64,000 bases of DNA, taken from the NCBI RefSeq assembly GCF_033880585.1, contig NZ_CP137624.1, forward strand, positions 434,001 to 498,000. Reading direction: 5' to 3'. The translations under genes and the position numbers were made by a program. Of this stretch, positions 14,481 through 24,182 are shown piece after piece. Origin of the DNA: Lysinibacillus louembei (GTDB lineage Bacteria > Bacillota > Bacilli > Bacillales_A > Planococcaceae). The first letter of the stretch is position 1, and each line of letters begins with the position of its first letter. A model generated the notes under the pieces. That model was given only the letters and a program-made list of their open reading frames with translations. It searched no databases and was not told the DNA's origin.

Positions 14481-15029
14481 TTAGGATAACTTTCGTTTTA
14501 ACCATTCATAAATGACAAATTTGCGCTTCTCTTCTTTTCGTTCCTCTGGTTTTTCACATGTTTTTGGAAAAGCTGAGCAAAACCAGTTATCTCCTCGTGC
14601 CTTCCCTATTGTTAACACAACAGATTGATAGAAATTTTGTGGATAAAAGCTAGCAAATTCATATTTAGGTGGAATTAAGTTATCCCCAATTGAGATATGC
14701 ACACCGTATTGTGCATAGTTTTTCTCTAATACTTTCTGTAAATCTGCTACTATCAATTCTGTTTGCTGTGTCTCAGCCATTTGCTCAAAAATCGGCTGTA
14801 CTGCTTGCACAATTTCTTGCTTCAATTGCTGATCCTCTTGTAAATTACTATTTGCCACAACTCTAAATAGCAATGGGCTCGCTTCTTTTTGCTCATGCCA
14901 GCCTTCACCAAAATCTACGAAATGCGGTACGGCTACAAATAGTATATAACTAATTAATGCATAGCAAACATAACGGAAAATCATAAAAACACGTGATGGC
15001 TTTCTAGCAATATTATAATCTTCTAACAT
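14481..15029 (-). CDS. spoIIR: Stage II sporulation protein R
   Basis: Forespore-secreted signalling protein that triggers SpoIIGA to process pro-sigma-E in the mother cell. The 182 residues have an N-terminal membrane/export segment (about 16-37) and the family landmarks FRVVANSNLQEDQQLK, LTIGKARGDNWFCSAFPKTC near the C-terminus, and a basic tail. It lies between prmC and ywlC as in Bacillus. Its presence shows an endospore-forming organism. The ATG has an AAGGAGGG ribosome site. Confidence 0.92.
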   Translation of the reverse strand: MLEDYNIARKPSRVFMIFRYVCYALISYILFVAVPHFVDFGEGWHEQKEASPLLFRVVANSNLQEDQQLKQEIVQAVQPIFEQMAETQQTELIVADLQKVLEKNYAQYGVHISIGDNLIPPKYEFASFYPQNFYQSVVLTIGKARGDNWFCSAFPKTCEKPEERKEEKRKFVIYEWLKRKLS

Positions 15030-15073
15030 ATAAATCCCTCCTTGCCTGTTAGCATAGACAAGGAAAATTCATT

Positions 15074-15937
15074 TTATTCATCAATTACACAAAAAACCAT
15101 TCGATCTTTTCCATTAATATCTTTAACGATTTCTACCATCGCCTGTGGAAAATGTTGCTGGAAGAAGCTAGCTACTGCTTGTCCTTGTGTATAACCGATT
15201 TCCACACCAATTAAAGCTTTCGTGTTCATTAATTCTGGCAATTGCTCCGCTAGTTTACGATACAAAATAAGTCCATCCTCTTCTGCAAAAAGCGCTGTGT
15301 GGGGCTCATGCTCAAGCACAACATCCGACATTTGCTCCGCTTCTTGAAAGGCGATATATGGCGGATTGCTTAATACGACATCCCATTTCTCACATGCGAT
15401 TGGCTCAGTTAAATCCCCTAAGCGAAAATCAATTTCAGCATGTAATTGTGCTGCATTTTTCCTCGCTGTAGCTAGTGCCTCTGCTGAAATATCTGTTGCT
15501 GTTACAGCAAGCTTTGGACATTCAAGCTTCATCGTGACAGCAATTGCTCCGCTACCTGTGCCGATATCTGCTAGTTTAATAGATGCCTCCTTGCCAAACA
15601 GCTTATGAATATGCGCCATTGCACCGACAATTAATTCCTCTGTCTCTGGGCGTGGAATTAACACGGACTCATCCACTTGAAAGGTACGTCCATAAAATTC
15701 CTCGATACCTGTAATATATTGAATCGGCTTGCCTTCTACGTGCATTTGCAGCATTTCCTCAAATAGAGCTAGCTGCTCCTCCGTCATCTGCTCTTGCATT
15801 TGCAGCATTAGCCCCGAATAATTTGTTTGCAGTACATGCTGTAATAATAAGCGTGCTGCTGTTTCCTCTCGACCGTTAGCACTTAAAAAAGAAGAAGCCC
15901 GTTGCAGGACTTCAAATACTTTATTATGCATCTTCAT
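15074..15937 (-). CDS. prmC: Peptide chain release factor N5-glutamine methyltransferase
   Basis: Methylates the glutamine of the GGQ motif in release factors RF1 and RF2. It has 287 residues: an N-terminal helical substrate domain, then a SAM-binding Rossmann fold with [11 protein letters not shown] near 144-154 and the catalytic NPPY motif ([10 protein letters not shown]) near 190. It overlaps the end of prfA, its substrate gene, by 14 bp; this is the classic prfA-prmC pairing. The start could be the first ATG or the one two codons later. Confidence 0.95.
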   Translation of the reverse strand: MKMHNKVFEVLQRASSFLSANGREETAARLLLQHVLQTNYSGLMLQMQEQMTEEQLALFEEMLQMHVEGKPIQYITGIEEFYGRTFQVDESVLIPRPETEELIVGAMAHIHKLFGKEASIKLADIGTGSGAIAVTMKLECPKLAVTATDISAEALATARKNAAQLHAEIDFRLGDLTEPIACEKWDVVLSNPPYIAFQEAEQMSDVVLEHEPHTALFAEEDGLILYRKLAEQLPELMNTKALIGVEIGYTQGQAVASFFQQHFPQAMVEIVKDINGKDRMVFCVIDE

Positions 15938-17000
15938 TTAATCGAGCTAATTTCGATGCCTGCTCTTCTAAAATAAGCGCATCAATCACTTCATCTAATT
16001 TGCCTTCAATAATTTGGTCGAGTTTTTGAATTGTTAAGCCAATGCGATGATCTGTTACACGATTTTGTGGATAGTTATATGTGCGAATACGCTCTGAACG
16101 GTCACCTGTACCTACAGCAGATTTACGTGTTGCATCTACTTCTGCCTGCGCTTCTTGCATATACATATCCGCTACACGTGCACGTAAAATTTTCATTGCC
16201 TTTTCACGGTTTTTAATTTGTGAACGCTCATCCTGCATCGATACAACAACACCTGTTGGAATATGTGTCATACGCACAGCAGACATCGTCGTATTAACGG
16301 ACTGACCACCAGCACCAGACGATGCGAATGTATCCACACGAATATCTTTTTCATGAATTTCTACGTCTACTTCTTCTACCTCTGGTAAACACGCAACTGT
16401 TGCTGTTGATGTGTGAATTCGTCCTTGTGATTCTGTGGCAGGAACACGTTGAACACGATGTGCACCATTTTCAAATTTAAATTTAGAATAGGCACCTTGA
16501 CCGTTAATCATAAAGATAACCTCTTTATAACCACCCATCGCATTTGGTGTTGCTTCCATAATATCAATTTTCCAGCCTTGTGTTTCTGCATAGCGAGAAT
16601 ACATGCGGAATAAATCACCCGCAAAAATATTCGCTTCGTCTCCACCAGCGGCACCACGAATTTCCATAATAACGTTTTTAGAATCATTCGGATCTTTCGG
16701 AATTAATAAAATGCGAAGACGTTCTTCTAAATCAGGAATTTGATCGTTTAATTCATGGAATTCTTCCTTAACCATTTCTAGCATATCTGGGTCTTTTTCA
16801 ATTTCTAACATTTCACGTGCATCTGCAAGCTGCTCTTTGACAGCTTTATATTCACGATAAACATCGACCATTTCTTGAATGTCCGATTGTTCCTTTGAGT
16901 AATCACGTAGCTTTTTACTATCACTTACTACGTCTGGATCACTTAATAGCTCATTTAATCTTTCATAACGATCTTCAACTGCTTGTAGACGATCAAACAT
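15924..17000 (-). CDS. prfA: Peptide chain release factor 1
   Basis: Recognises UAA and UAG stop codons and triggers peptidyl-tRNA hydrolysis. It has 358 residues. The GGQ loop ([10 protein letters not shown]) is near 230 and the stop-codon reading domain precedes it. A GTG four codons further upstream (17012) lies inside the AGAGGTG ribosome site, so the ATG at 17000 is the start. The upstream 230 bp hold two large hairpins belonging to the 3' side of tdk. Confidence 0.97.
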   Translation of the reverse strand: MFDRLQAVEDRYERLNELLSDPDVVSDSKKLRDYSKEQSDIQEMVDVYREYKAVKEQLADAREMLEIEKDPDMLEMVKEEFHELNDQIPDLEERLRILLIPKDPNDSKNVIMEIRGAAGGDEANIFAGDLFRMYSRYAETQGWKIDIMEATPNAMGGYKEVIFMINGQGAYSKFKFENGAHRVQRVPATESQGRIHTSTATVACLPEVEEVDVEIHEKDIRVDTFASSGAGGQSVNTTMSAVRMTHIPTGVVVSMQDERSQIKNREKAMKILRARVADMYMQEAQAEVDATRKSAVGTGDRSERIRTYNYPQNRVTDHRIGLTIQKLDQIIEGKLDEVIDALILEEQASKLARLNEDA

Positions 17001-17048
17001 GATATTTTTCACCTCTGTAATTTTAGTCCTATTATTTATCCCGCATTA

Positions 17049-17117
17049 ACGGACAGTAAGACGCCCACCTCAAGACTAGAGAAAAACAAAAAGGATAGGT
17101 GGGCGATAACTGTCCGT
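17049..17117 (-). repeat. Large two-part hairpin downstream of tdk
   Basis: ACGGACAGT (17049-17057) pairs with ACTGTCCGT (17109-17117), and inside it CGCCCACCT (17062-17070) pairs with AGGTGGGCG (17097-17105), around a 26-nt A-rich loop. There is no clear U-run on either side. It lies between tdk and prfA, next to a dispersed hairpin repeat. Confidence 0.65.
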
Positions 17118-17136
17118 AAAAGCCCGATTGGTTCAA

Positions 17137-17176
17137 CTAACAATCAGTGGGGAATGAGGAAAACCCACTGATTGAA
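17137..17176. repeat. Dispersed hairpin repeat, copy 1
   Basis: CTAACAATCAGTGGG ... CCCACTGATTGAA: an 11-bp perfect stem with a variable loop. The same arms recur at 33810-33850 downstream of fbaA. Both copies lie just 3' of a gene on the minus strand. Confidence 0.75.
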
Positions 17177-17230
17177 GTTTCACTTTATCTTTACTAAGTA
17201 TAAAGAAATTATGTTGCTCTTGCTACATTT

Positions 17231-17803
17231 TTAAAGTGGTGGGTTGCTGTGGCATTTTCTGCATACTGGATAGTAGGAGTCATTGCCGCCAATTTGAATT
17301 TGGTCGCCTGTGTAAACAGGTTTGCCATTATCATCCACGCGCAAATTCATTGTCGCTTTTTTATGGCAGAACCAGCAAATTGTTTTCATCTCTTCAATTT
17401 TATCTGCATAAATCAGCATGTAGCGGCTGCCTTCAAATAATTCGTTTTGAAAATCATTTTTTAAGCCAAAGCCCATAACAGGGATATTTAATTCATCAAC
17501 AATTTGCGTTAGCTGTAACACATGTTCCTTCGTTAAAAATTGCACTTCGTCAATTAATATACAATATGGCTTTACGTCCTGTTTTTTTACGTGTTCATAA
17601 ATGTTTGTGTCATTAAAAACAGCAATGGCAGGGCTTCGTAAACCGATACGGCTTGATACAACACCTACTTCGTCACGCGTATCAAGACCAGACGTAAAAA
17701 TAAGCACCGGCTTATTTTGCTCCTCATAATTATGAGCCACTTTTAAAATCTCAATCGATTTTCCGCTGTTCATCGCACCATGTTTAAAAAATAATTGCGC
17801 CAT
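17231..17803 (-). CDS. tdk: Thymidine kinase
   Basis: Phosphorylates thymidine to dTMP (salvage). The type II enzyme has 190 residues, with the P-loop HGAMNSGKS near the N-terminus, the Walker-B-like LIDEVQFL, and zinc-binding cysteine pairs CWFC and CRKC in the C-terminal part. The GTG four codons upstream (17815) is within the GGAGGAG ribosome site, so the ATG at 17803 is chosen. It is downstream of rpmE and its terminator, the Bacillus order. Confidence 0.96.
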   Translation of the reverse strand: MAQLFFKHGAMNSGKSIEILKVAHNYEEQNKPVLIFTSGLDTRDEVGVVSSRIGLRSPAIAVFNDTNIYEHVKKQDVKPYCILIDEVQFLTKEHVLQLTQIVDELNIPVMGFGLKNDFQNELFEGSRYMLIYADKIEEMKTICWFCHKKATMNLRVDDNGKPVYTGDQIQIGGNDSYYPVCRKCHSNPPL

Positions 17804-17835
17804 TTTCTCCTCCACCTAATAATCATTTTATCTCT

Positions 17836-17871
17836 CAAAAAATGCCTGCCAGACAAAAACCTGGCAGGCAT
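17836..17871 (-). terminator. Terminator of rpmE
   Basis: The perfect 10-bp stem TGCCTGCCAG / CTGGCAGGCA (17843-17852 with 17861-17870) is followed on the minus strand by TTTTTTGAG. Confidence 0.9.
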
Positions 17872-17881
17872 CTTCAAAATA

Positions 17882-18085
17882 TTATTTGTTAAGACCGTAT
17901 TTTTTGTTGAAACGATCAACACGTCCGTCAGCAGACGCGAATTTTTGACGACCTGTGTAGAATGGGTGACATTCGTTACAGAACTCGACAACGATTGATT
18001 CTTTTACAGAACCAGTTTGGAATGAGTTACCGCAAGAGCAAGTTACTGTTGCAGTTTTGTAATCTGGGTGAATTCCTTGTTTCAT
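17882..18085 (-). CDS. rpmE: Ribosomal protein L31 (zinc-binding type)
   Basis: Protein of the large subunit central protuberance, 67 residues. Four cysteines (16, 18, 36, 39) form the zinc site, so this is the zinc-containing C+ form used in zinc-replete cells, not the YtiA type. It has its own promoter (18194-18223), a leader of about 100 nt with potential secondary structure, and a strong terminator. Confidence 0.97.
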   Translation of the reverse strand: MKQGIHPDYKTATVTCSCGNSFQTGSVKESIVVEFCNECHPFYTGRQKFASADGRVDRFNKKYGLNK

Positions 18086-18119
18086 ATTCGTTTTCTCCTC
18101 TCGCCCTGAACCATCTGGA

Positions 18120-18186
18120 ACAGAGTATTATCGAACTGCACCTTACATAGCCCGAATATGTCGGCTACATATGTGCACGTTGCATA
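18120..18186 (-). promoter_or_regulatory. Candidate L31 autoregulatory leader
   Basis: The rpmE leader can form a hairpin with an outer TGCAC/GTGCA stem and an inner TAGCCGA/TCGGGCTA stem (one bulge). Ribosomal-protein leaders upstream of Firmicute L31 genes are known, but I could not compare with their consensus. Confidence 0.35.
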
Positions 18187-18193
18187 CCTATGG

Positions 18194-18223
18194 ATTATAG
18201 CATAGATTTTTGAGTAATTTCAA
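18194..18223 (-). promoter_or_regulatory. Sigma-A promoter of rpmE
   Basis: On the minus strand TTGAAA (18218-18223) is followed after 18 bp by a perfect TATAAT (18194-18199). It starts only 10 bp beyond the stop of the upstream reductase gene. Confidence 0.8.
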
Positions 18224-18233
18224 GTAAAAAATT

Positions 18234-19280
18234 TTAACTGCGCACCTCACGGTAGTCGTTATCCTCTAAGCCAATGCTTTTATTAAGCTCCTTAAAACGG
18301 ATATTATGTGATGAAACATAGGCTGCTTTCGGCGCATCTGGCTCTATATATAGCTTCGCACTATTTAATGCTAAAATCGCATCAGCAAATGCGCCTGCTA
18401 TATAGTGTACCTTGCTTGGATGACTAACAAAATCACCTGCTCCATATATACCTTCAATATTTGTTGCACGTTTCTCATCGACAATGGCATTGCTATCCTC
18501 AATATGTAAGCCCCATTTTTCAAGCGCTCCATAATCACATTTCAAGCCGTGGCTAACAACAACAGCATCGATCTCAAGTCGCTCAATTTCTCCTGTTTCC
18601 TTATGTGCAATCGAAACAGCTTGAATTAAATCGCCATCTCCATGAAGCTGCACAACTTCATATGGCGTTTTTACATTTGCTGTTTCACGCATCATCACAA
18701 CATTTCGTTCATGCCCACCGAACTCATCTCGTCGATGTACAACGGTCACACTTGAAGCAATCGGTGCTAATTCATTGGCCCAATCGACAGCCGAATTCCC
18801 TCCACCTGAAATGAGCACATGTTTATTTCGAAACACTTCCAGCTCCTGCACGGTATAATGTAAATTTGTTACCTCGTATTTATCTGCCCCTTCTATTTCA
18901 AGCTTTTGCAATGACAGTACACCATAGCCAACAGCTAAAATAACTGTCTTTGAGTAATGCTTTTCACCTGTGGCAGAAGTTAAAATAAATGTACCATCCG
19001 CTTGCCTTTGTAAATGCTCTACTTTTTGATTAAGCACAATTGTTGGGTCAAATGTCTTGGCCTGCTCAATTAATTGTTTAATTAACTGTCCACCTAAAAT
19101 CGGTGGCATGCCGCCAATGTCCCAAATCATTTTTTCAGGGAAAATTAATACACGCCCACCTAATTGGTCACTGCACTCAATAATTTTTGTTTTTAAATCG
19201 CGCATTCCACTATAAAATGCGGTAAACAGCCCTGCTGGTCCACCGCCAACAATCGTTACATCATACATTTCTTGCGTCAT
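18234..19280 (-). CDS. Ferredoxin/flavodoxin-NADP+ reductase, thioredoxin-reductase-like (FNR2)
   Basis: FAD/NADPH flavoprotein of 348 residues. The FAD-binding GGGPAGL is near residue 12 and the NADPH-binding [11 protein letters not shown] near 159. The active-site CxxC of thioredoxin reductase is absent, which places it with the YumC/YcgT-type ferredoxin reductases. It is last in the siderophore-transport gene string, so it probably supplies electrons for reductive iron release in the cytoplasm. That role is inferred from context. Confidence 0.86.
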   Translation of the reverse strand: MTQEMYDVTIVGGGPAGLFTAFYSGMRDLKTKIIECSDQLGGRVLIFPEKMIWDIGGMPPILGGQLIKQLIEQAKTFDPTIVLNQKVEHLQRQADGTFILTSATGEKHYSKTVILAVGYGVLSLQKLEIEGADKYEVTNLHYTVQELEVFRNKHVLISGGGNSAVDWANELAPIASSVTVVHRRDEFGGHERNVVMMRETANVKTPYEVVQLHGDGDLIQAVSIAHKETGEIERLEIDAVVVSHGLKCDYGALEKWGLHIEDSNAIVDEKRATNIEGIYGAGDFVSHPSKVHYIAGAFADAILALNSAKLYIEPDAPKAAYVSSHNIRFKELNKSIGLEDNDYREVRS

Positions 19281-19307
19281 ATACTAAACTCCCCATTTCT
19301 TGTAGTT

Positions 19308-20342
19308 TTATTCCTTTAAACGAGCCAATAAATACAGAAAATATGGTGCACCTAAAACAGCGACAACAATGCCCGCTGGAATTTCAGATGGCTCTAAAAT
19401 TGAACGACCAATCGTATCCGCAAGTAACACTAATAACCCACCTAAGAGTGCCGAAGCAGGCAGTAAAAATTGATGCTTTGCTCCAACAAGCTGTCGCGCT
19501 AAATGCGGTGCAACTAACCCAACAAATCCGATACCCCCGCTTACCGAAACACTTGCACCCGCTAGTCCAACAGATGCTGCTAGTAGCCATCGACGCTCTT
19601 TTTCAATGGAAGCACCTAAACCTACTGCCGTTATTTCACCTAAATTTAAAATATTTAATACGCGAGATTTGGCATAGACAAATGGTAGCAAGACGATGAG
19701 CCAAGGCAGTAAAGATAGAACAAAGCGCCAATTTGAGCCCCAAATGCTCCCCGCCAGCCATGTTGCAACAAATTGATAATTTTCCGGCGTTAATCGCAGT
19801 GTTAAAACAATCATTGCTGAGCTAATTCCCGCTGCTACTGCAACCCCTGTTAAAATAAGGCGCATCGGTGTAATCCCCTCATGACGTTTATAGGACAACG
19901 TATAAATAATAATCGCCGTTAAGCCAGAGCCTATAAAAGCTAATACTGGTAGCAAGTATACTGGTGCAGCCTTTGTTGATGGAAAAAAGGAAATAAACAG
20001 CATAACTGCTAGTCCTGCACCTGCATTAATCCCTAAAATACCCGGGTCTGCTAAGGCATTTCTTGAAATGCCTTGTAAAACAGCTCCTGAAACGGCTAAG
20101 CCCATTCCTACTAAAACTGCTATCACAATGCGCGGTAGTCTGAATTCAAATAAAATTAATTGCTGTTGAGCATCACCTTGCCCAAACAATGTGCGAATTA
20201 CTTCCAGTGGTGTCAGCTTAATAACACCTGTGTTCATGCTAATGACAAAAGTAATTAAAATAAGTACAACTAACGTTCCTAAAATGATAAAGTTTTTTCT
20301 TTTCATCTTTTGTTGATTTGCTGTTAAGAAGCGATTATTCAC
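19308..20342 (-). CDS. Iron-siderophore ABC permease (FecCD family)
   Basis: Inner-membrane permease of 344 residues with about ten transmembrane segments. Family landmarks are FEFRLPRIVIAVLVGMGLAVSGAVLQG in the first third and SGGIGFVGLVAPHLAR in the last. It pairs with the adjacent permease (start GTG overlaps its stop) to form a heterodimeric channel energised by the ATPase encoded upstream. The exact siderophore cannot be read from the sequence. Confidence 0.92.
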   Translation of the reverse strand: MNNRFLTANQQKMKRKNFIILGTLVVLILITFVISMNTGVIKLTPLEVIRTLFGQGDAQQQLILFEFRLPRIVIAVLVGMGLAVSGAVLQGISRNALADPGILGINAGAGLAVMLFISFFPSTKAAPVYLLPVLAFIGSGLTAIIIYTLSYKRHEGITPMRLILTGVAVAAGISSAMIVLTLRLTPENYQFVATWLAGSIWGSNWRFVLSLLPWLIVLLPFVYAKSRVLNILNLGEITAVGLGASIEKERRWLLAASVGLAGASVSVSGGIGFVGLVAPHLARQLVGAKHQFLLPASALLGGLLVLLADTIGRSILEPSEIPAGIVVAVLGAPYFLYLLARLKE

Positions 20343-21385
20343 AGCTCTTTTCCTCCTTTACGAGCTAAATATAGGAAGAATGGAACTCCGATAAAGGCAA
20401 TCAACGCTCCAATTGGCGCTTCGTATGGAGCATTGATATTGCGTGCAATAAAGTCCGCTAACACGACAAGCAATGCGCCATACACTAAAGAACAGGAAAT
20501 AATCCAGCGATAATCATGTCCAACTATGTATCTTGTTAAATGTGGTACAATCAACCCGACAAAGCCTACCGCTCCCACTACCGAAACAGCAGCTCCTGCT
20601 AAAATTAAAACAATAATCATTCCCCATATTTTAATGACACCTGTACGTTGCCCAAGTCCAATCGCTATCTCCTCACCTAAGCTAAGCAGTGTAATCGAAC
20701 GCGATAGAATCAGTGCACCTATCATCGCAGCAAGCAGCCATGGAGATAAAATTTGCAAGTGGCTCCATTTCGTACCCGAAACGCCGCCAGCATACCAAAA
20801 TGCTAAATCTTGCCCTATTCGATAATGTAATGCAATCCCTTCTCCTAATGCGCCTAAGAGTGCGCTAACTGCCGCTCCTGCTAACACTAAACGCATTGGC
20901 GTTAAGCCACCTTTAGATAGTGAGCCGATGCCATAGACAATGACCACGCCAAGTCCTGCTCCTGCAAATGACCACATAATTAAATACATGTAAGGTAAGC
21001 CTGGGAAAAAGGCAAAGCAGATAGCTAGCATAAATGCGGCTCCTGCATTTAAGCCTAATAATCCCGAATCAGCTAAAGGGTTGCGTGTCATCCCTTGCAT
21101 AATAGCTCCTGCTACCGCAAAAGCGGACCCTACTAACGCTGCTCCTAGCACACGTGGCAAGCGAATTTCACGAATAATTTGATGCTCTGTTAATTCAGAG
21201 GAAAAATTAAAAACAGCCTGCCAAACCATACCTAATGAAATATCTGCGGCACCAAAAGATATAGATAAACCAATTGCAAACATTAAACCTATAATCCCTA
21301 TAATGAGTGCTACAATTGCACGAATTGGATAGGAACGTCTTTGTAGCTCCTGTAATTTTTCAAGCCCTTCGGCTGACATAGCCAT
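20339..21385 (-). CDS. Iron-siderophore ABC permease (FecCD family)
   Basis: Second permease of the pair, 348 residues, about ten membrane helices, with REIRLPRVLGAALVGSAFAVAGAIMQG and VGFVGLIVPHLTRYIVG typical of FecCD/BtuC proteins. The frame is open to 21421, but AAGGAGG lies 6 nt before the ATG at 21385, which is the clear start. It is 49 bp after the ATPase gene and overlaps the next permease by 4 bp. Confidence 0.92.
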   Translation of the reverse strand: MAMSAEGLEKLQELQRRSYPIRAIVALIIGIIGLMFAIGLSISFGAADISLGMVWQAVFNFSSELTEHQIIREIRLPRVLGAALVGSAFAVAGAIMQGMTRNPLADSGLLGLNAGAAFMLAICFAFFPGLPYMYLIMWSFAGAGLGVVIVYGIGSLSKGGLTPMRLVLAGAAVSALLGALGEGIALHYRIGQDLAFWYAGGVSGTKWSHLQILSPWLLAAMIGALILSRSITLLSLGEEIAIGLGQRTGVIKIWGMIIVLILAGAAVSVVGAVGFVGLIVPHLTRYIVGHDYRWIISCSLVYGALLVVLADFIARNINAPYEAPIGALIAFIGVPFFLYLARKGGKEL

Positions 21386-21434
21386 GTGCTTCCTCCTTAA
21401 AACAATCCATTGTGAGAACAACGGAATTTCATTT

Positions 21435-22226
21435 CTACTGTTTTTTATACAATTGATAGGACAGACAAATTGGATTATAGCTATAAGGGCATACGGTCAT
21501 TTCTGCATCAATTTGAAAAACCTTTTGTAGATTTTCCCTTGTCATCACTTCATTTGGGTGACCATTGACAATTAAATCACCGTCCCTCATTGCCACCATA
21601 AAATGAGAAAAGCGCGAGGCATGGTTTAAGTCATGTAAAACCATGACAATGGTACGCCCTTCCTCTTCATTAAGCTTTTGCAATAACAAAAGAATATCGA
21701 GCTGATGCGCTAAATCTAAATAGGTTGTTGGCTCATCTAACACAAGAATATCTGTCCCTTGTGCCAATGCCATTGCAATCCACACGCGCTGACGTTGCCC
21801 ACCCGATAAAGCTTCAATCGGTCGATCACAAAATTCACGTAAACCTGTGACATCAATTGCCCAATGAATATATTCATAGTCTTCTTTCTGGAGTGTCCCG
21901 AAGCCTGTTTGATGCGGGAAGCGACCATAGGATACGAGTTCAAAAACGGTTAAGCCGTTTGGAGCTGTTGCGGTTTGAGGCAAAATAGCCATTCTTTTCG
22001 CAACCTCTTTCGTTTTTAATTGGTATATCGCTTTGCCATCCAAATAAATTGCGCCATCCTGTGCTCTAAGTATGCGTGCTACAGCCTTCAGTAACGTTGA
22101 CTTGCCACAGCCATTTGGACCGATAATTGTAGAAATTTTTCCTTTCGGTATTTTGACACTTAAATCATTTACAATGCGCGTTGAAGAGTAACCGACTGCA
22201 ACATGCTCTATTTCAATGACTGTCAT
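21435..22226 (-). CDS. Iron-siderophore ABC transporter ATPase (FecE/FhuC/YusV type)
   Basis: Cytoplasmic ATPase of 263 residues: P-loop GPNGCGKST at 37-45, signature ALSGGQRQR, Walker B ILVLDEPTTYLD, and the switch histidine in VLHDLNHA. These are the hallmarks of class 7 (siderophore/heme/B12) importers. No Fur box lies in the 87 bp upstream, so it may depend on read-through from the exporter gene, past a long hairpin at 22262-22306. No binding protein is encoded beside it; two candidates are encoded at 24183-25142 and 27391-28338. Confidence 0.92.
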   Translation of the reverse strand: MTVIEIEHVAVGYSSTRIVNDLSVKIPKGKISTIIGPNGCGKSTLLKAVARILRAQDGAIYLDGKAIYQLKTKEVAKRMAILPQTATAPNGLTVFELVSYGRFPHQTGFGTLQKEDYEYIHWAIDVTGLREFCDRPIEALSGGQRQRVWIAMALAQGTDILVLDEPTTYLDLAHQLDILLLLQKLNEEEGRTIVMVLHDLNHASRFSHFMVAMRDGDLIVNGHPNEVMTRENLQKVFQIDAEMTVCPYSYNPICLSYQLYKKQ

Positions 22227-22261
22227 CGTTATTAACTCCTTTACTATTTGTTCTACATTGA

Positions 22262-22306
22262 GGGATTATCTGACAGGCGATTTAATACACCATTTGTCAG
22301 ACAATC
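22262..22306. repeat. Long inverted repeat between exporter and siderophore ATPase genes
   Basis: GGATTATCTGACA pairs with TGTCAGACAATCC (one mismatch) around a loop of about 20 nt. There is no U-run on the transcribed strand, so it could attenuate rather than fully terminate read-through into the importer genes. Confidence 0.5.
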
Positions 22307-22313
22307 CTATGCT

Positions 22314-24038
22314 TTATAGCTGTAAACCAAATTGTGCCGTATACAAACCATAATAGACTTTTTGACTATTCATTAACTCCTCATGTGTGCCTTCTTCCAC
22401 AATACCTTTTTTCGATACGACGACAATGCGGTCTGCATCTTTAATCGTAGCTAGTCGGTGTGCAATAACTAATGTTGTGCGCCCTACCGCTAGCTCATTT
22501 AATGCTTCCTGAATTGCTTTTTCTGTTTCTGTATCTAGGGCAGATGTTGCTTCATCTAAAATAAGAATTTTAGGGTTTTTCAAGAAAATACGCGCAATCG
22601 ATAAGCGCTGCTTTTGACCACCAGAGAGCTTGACACCACGCTCCCCAATAAGCGTGTCCATCCCTTCTGGCAGTGCACGAATAACTTCTTCAAGCTGTGC
22701 ACGCTTTGCCGCATGCCATATGTCTTCCTCGCTTGCATTTAAATTTCCATAGGCAATATTTTCACGAATGGTACCATCAAATAAGAAAACATCCTGCTGT
22801 ACAATGCCAATATGTGAACGTAAGGAATGCAGCTTAATATCACGAATATCGATACCATCGATTTTAATTGAGCCCTCATTCACCTCATAAAAGCGTGGCA
22901 ATAAACTACAAATTGTCGACTTCCCTGCTCCTGATGGTCCGACAAGTGCAACTGTTTCACCAGGTCGAACCGTCAAATTAATATTGTGTAATGCTCGCTT
23001 ATCCTCTGTATAGCCAAACGAAACATTATCAAAAATAACTTCACCTTCTACATGATTAACCTCTTTCGCATTTACACGATCTGCAATTTCAGGCTCTGTT
23101 TCAATAAAATCAATATAACGTTTAAAGCCTGCCATCCCTTTTGGATAGCTTTCAATAAACATATTAATTTTATGAATTGGGTTTAATAGAATGCCTGACA
23201 GTAAAATAAATGCGACAAACTCACCGCTCGTTAAATGACCATTTAAAACGTAATATGCACCTAAAAACAGTGTGAACAGTGATAATACTTTTGTTAAAAT
23301 ACCTGAAATCGCCTCATTCCAAGCCATTACCTTATAAGAAAATAGCTTCGTCATGCGGAATCGCTCATTATTTACTTTAAAGCGTTGAATTTCATGTGCT
23401 TCATTTGTGAAAGCTTGTACGACACGAATACCGCTTACGTTATTCTCTACACGTGCATTAAAATCTGCGATATCCCCGAACATTCTGGTAAAGGCTTTTG
23501 ACATTAGCTTTCCGAAAATAATTGTCAAAACTAAAATAATTGGTACAAGGACGAATATTAAAATCGTGAAGGTAGGATCAATATAAAACATGACACTAAA
23601 TGCTCCAATAATCGTCATGACTGCAATGAACAAATCCTCTGGTCCATGATGTGCAAGCTCTCCAATATCCATTAAGTCATTTGTTAAGCGCGACACAAGA
23701 TGCCCTGTTTTATTATTATCAAAATAGCGGAACGATAGCTTTTGTACATGGCTAAACGCTTCTTTACGCATATCTGTTTCAATATTAATTCCAAGCATAT
23801 GTCCCCAATAAGAAACGATGAAATGGAAAATTGAATTTAAAATATATAAGCCAAATAACAATAGACTGACCATTAAAATCCATTTCAATTCACCATCAGG
23901 TAAAATATCATCAATGACCTTGTTTAAAACTAACGGAAAAGCTAACTCAATAAGTGCAACTAAAATAGCACATGAAAAATCAAGTATAAATAGCCCTTTA
24001 TAAGGCTTGTAGTAAGAGAAAAATCGCTTTAATAGCAC
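22314..24038 (-). CDS. ABC exporter, fused permease-ATPase (type IV half-transporter)
   Basis: Membrane exporter of 574 residues that would work as a homodimer: six transmembrane helices in the first 310 residues, then a nucleotide-binding domain with P-loop GPSGAGKST near 366, signature KLSGGQKQR and Walker B ILILDEATSALD. Start GTG has AAGGAGG 8 nt upstream. A near-consensus Fur box (24074-24092) sits immediately after a good promoter -10, so it is iron-regulated. A role in siderophore export, or in import of a bound siderophore as for IrtAB-like proteins, is plausible but not shown. Confidence 0.88.
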   Translation of the reverse strand: MLLKRFFSYYKPYKGLFILDFSCAILVALIELAFPLVLNKVIDDILPDGELKWILMVSLLLFGLYILNSIFHFIVSYWGHMLGINIETDMRKEAFSHVQKLSFRYFDNNKTGHLVSRLTNDLMDIGELAHHGPEDLFIAVMTIIGAFSVMFYIDPTFTILIFVLVPIILVLTIIFGKLMSKAFTRMFGDIADFNARVENNVSGIRVVQAFTNEAHEIQRFKVNNERFRMTKLFSYKVMAWNEAISGILTKVLSLFTLFLGAYYVLNGHLTSGEFVAFILLSGILLNPIHKINMFIESYPKGMAGFKRYIDFIETEPEIADRVNAKEVNHVEGEVIFDNVSFGYTEDKRALHNINLTVRPGETVALVGPSGAGKSTICSLLPRFYEVNEGSIKIDGIDIRDIKLHSLRSHIGIVQQDVFLFDGTIRENIAYGNLNASEEDIWHAAKRAQLEEVIRALPEGMDTLIGERGVKLSGGQKQRLSIARIFLKNPKILILDEATSALDTETEKAIQEALNELAVGRTTLVIAHRLATIKDADRIVVVSKKGIVEEGTHEELMNSQKVYYGLYTAQFGLQL

Positions 24039-24073
24039 TGATGCAACCTCCTTGTTGTAAAATACATTTTATT

Positions 24074-24092
24074 GATAATGATTATCGTTATC
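24074..24092 (-). promoter_or_regulatory. Fur box before the ABC exporter
   Basis: The 19-mer matches the classical Fur consensus at 17 of 19 positions (GATAATGATTATCGTTATC). It begins just after the promoter -10, where bound Fur would block initiation. Confidence 0.85.
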
Positions 24093-24093
24093 A

Positions 24094-24123
24094 AATATAC
24101 TATATTTCTCTTATTTTATGCAA
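24094..24123 (-). promoter_or_regulatory. Promoter of the Fur-regulated exporter
   Basis: On the minus strand TTGCAT (24118-24123), an 18-bp spacer and TATATT (24094-24099) lie directly upstream of the Fur box. Confidence 0.7.
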
Positions 24124-24142
24124 TGTTATTTTCATCAAGCTA

Positions 24143-24171
24143 AAGGGCTGTCCTAATACAGAACAGCCCTA
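24143..24171 (-). terminator. Terminator-like hairpin after the binding lipoprotein
   Basis: AGGGCTGT pairs with ACAGCCCT around an 11-nt loop and is followed on the minus strand by TTTAGC. It is a weak U-tract, but the position just past the stop fits a terminator. Confidence 0.65.
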
Positions 24172-24182
24172 CTACATTCACT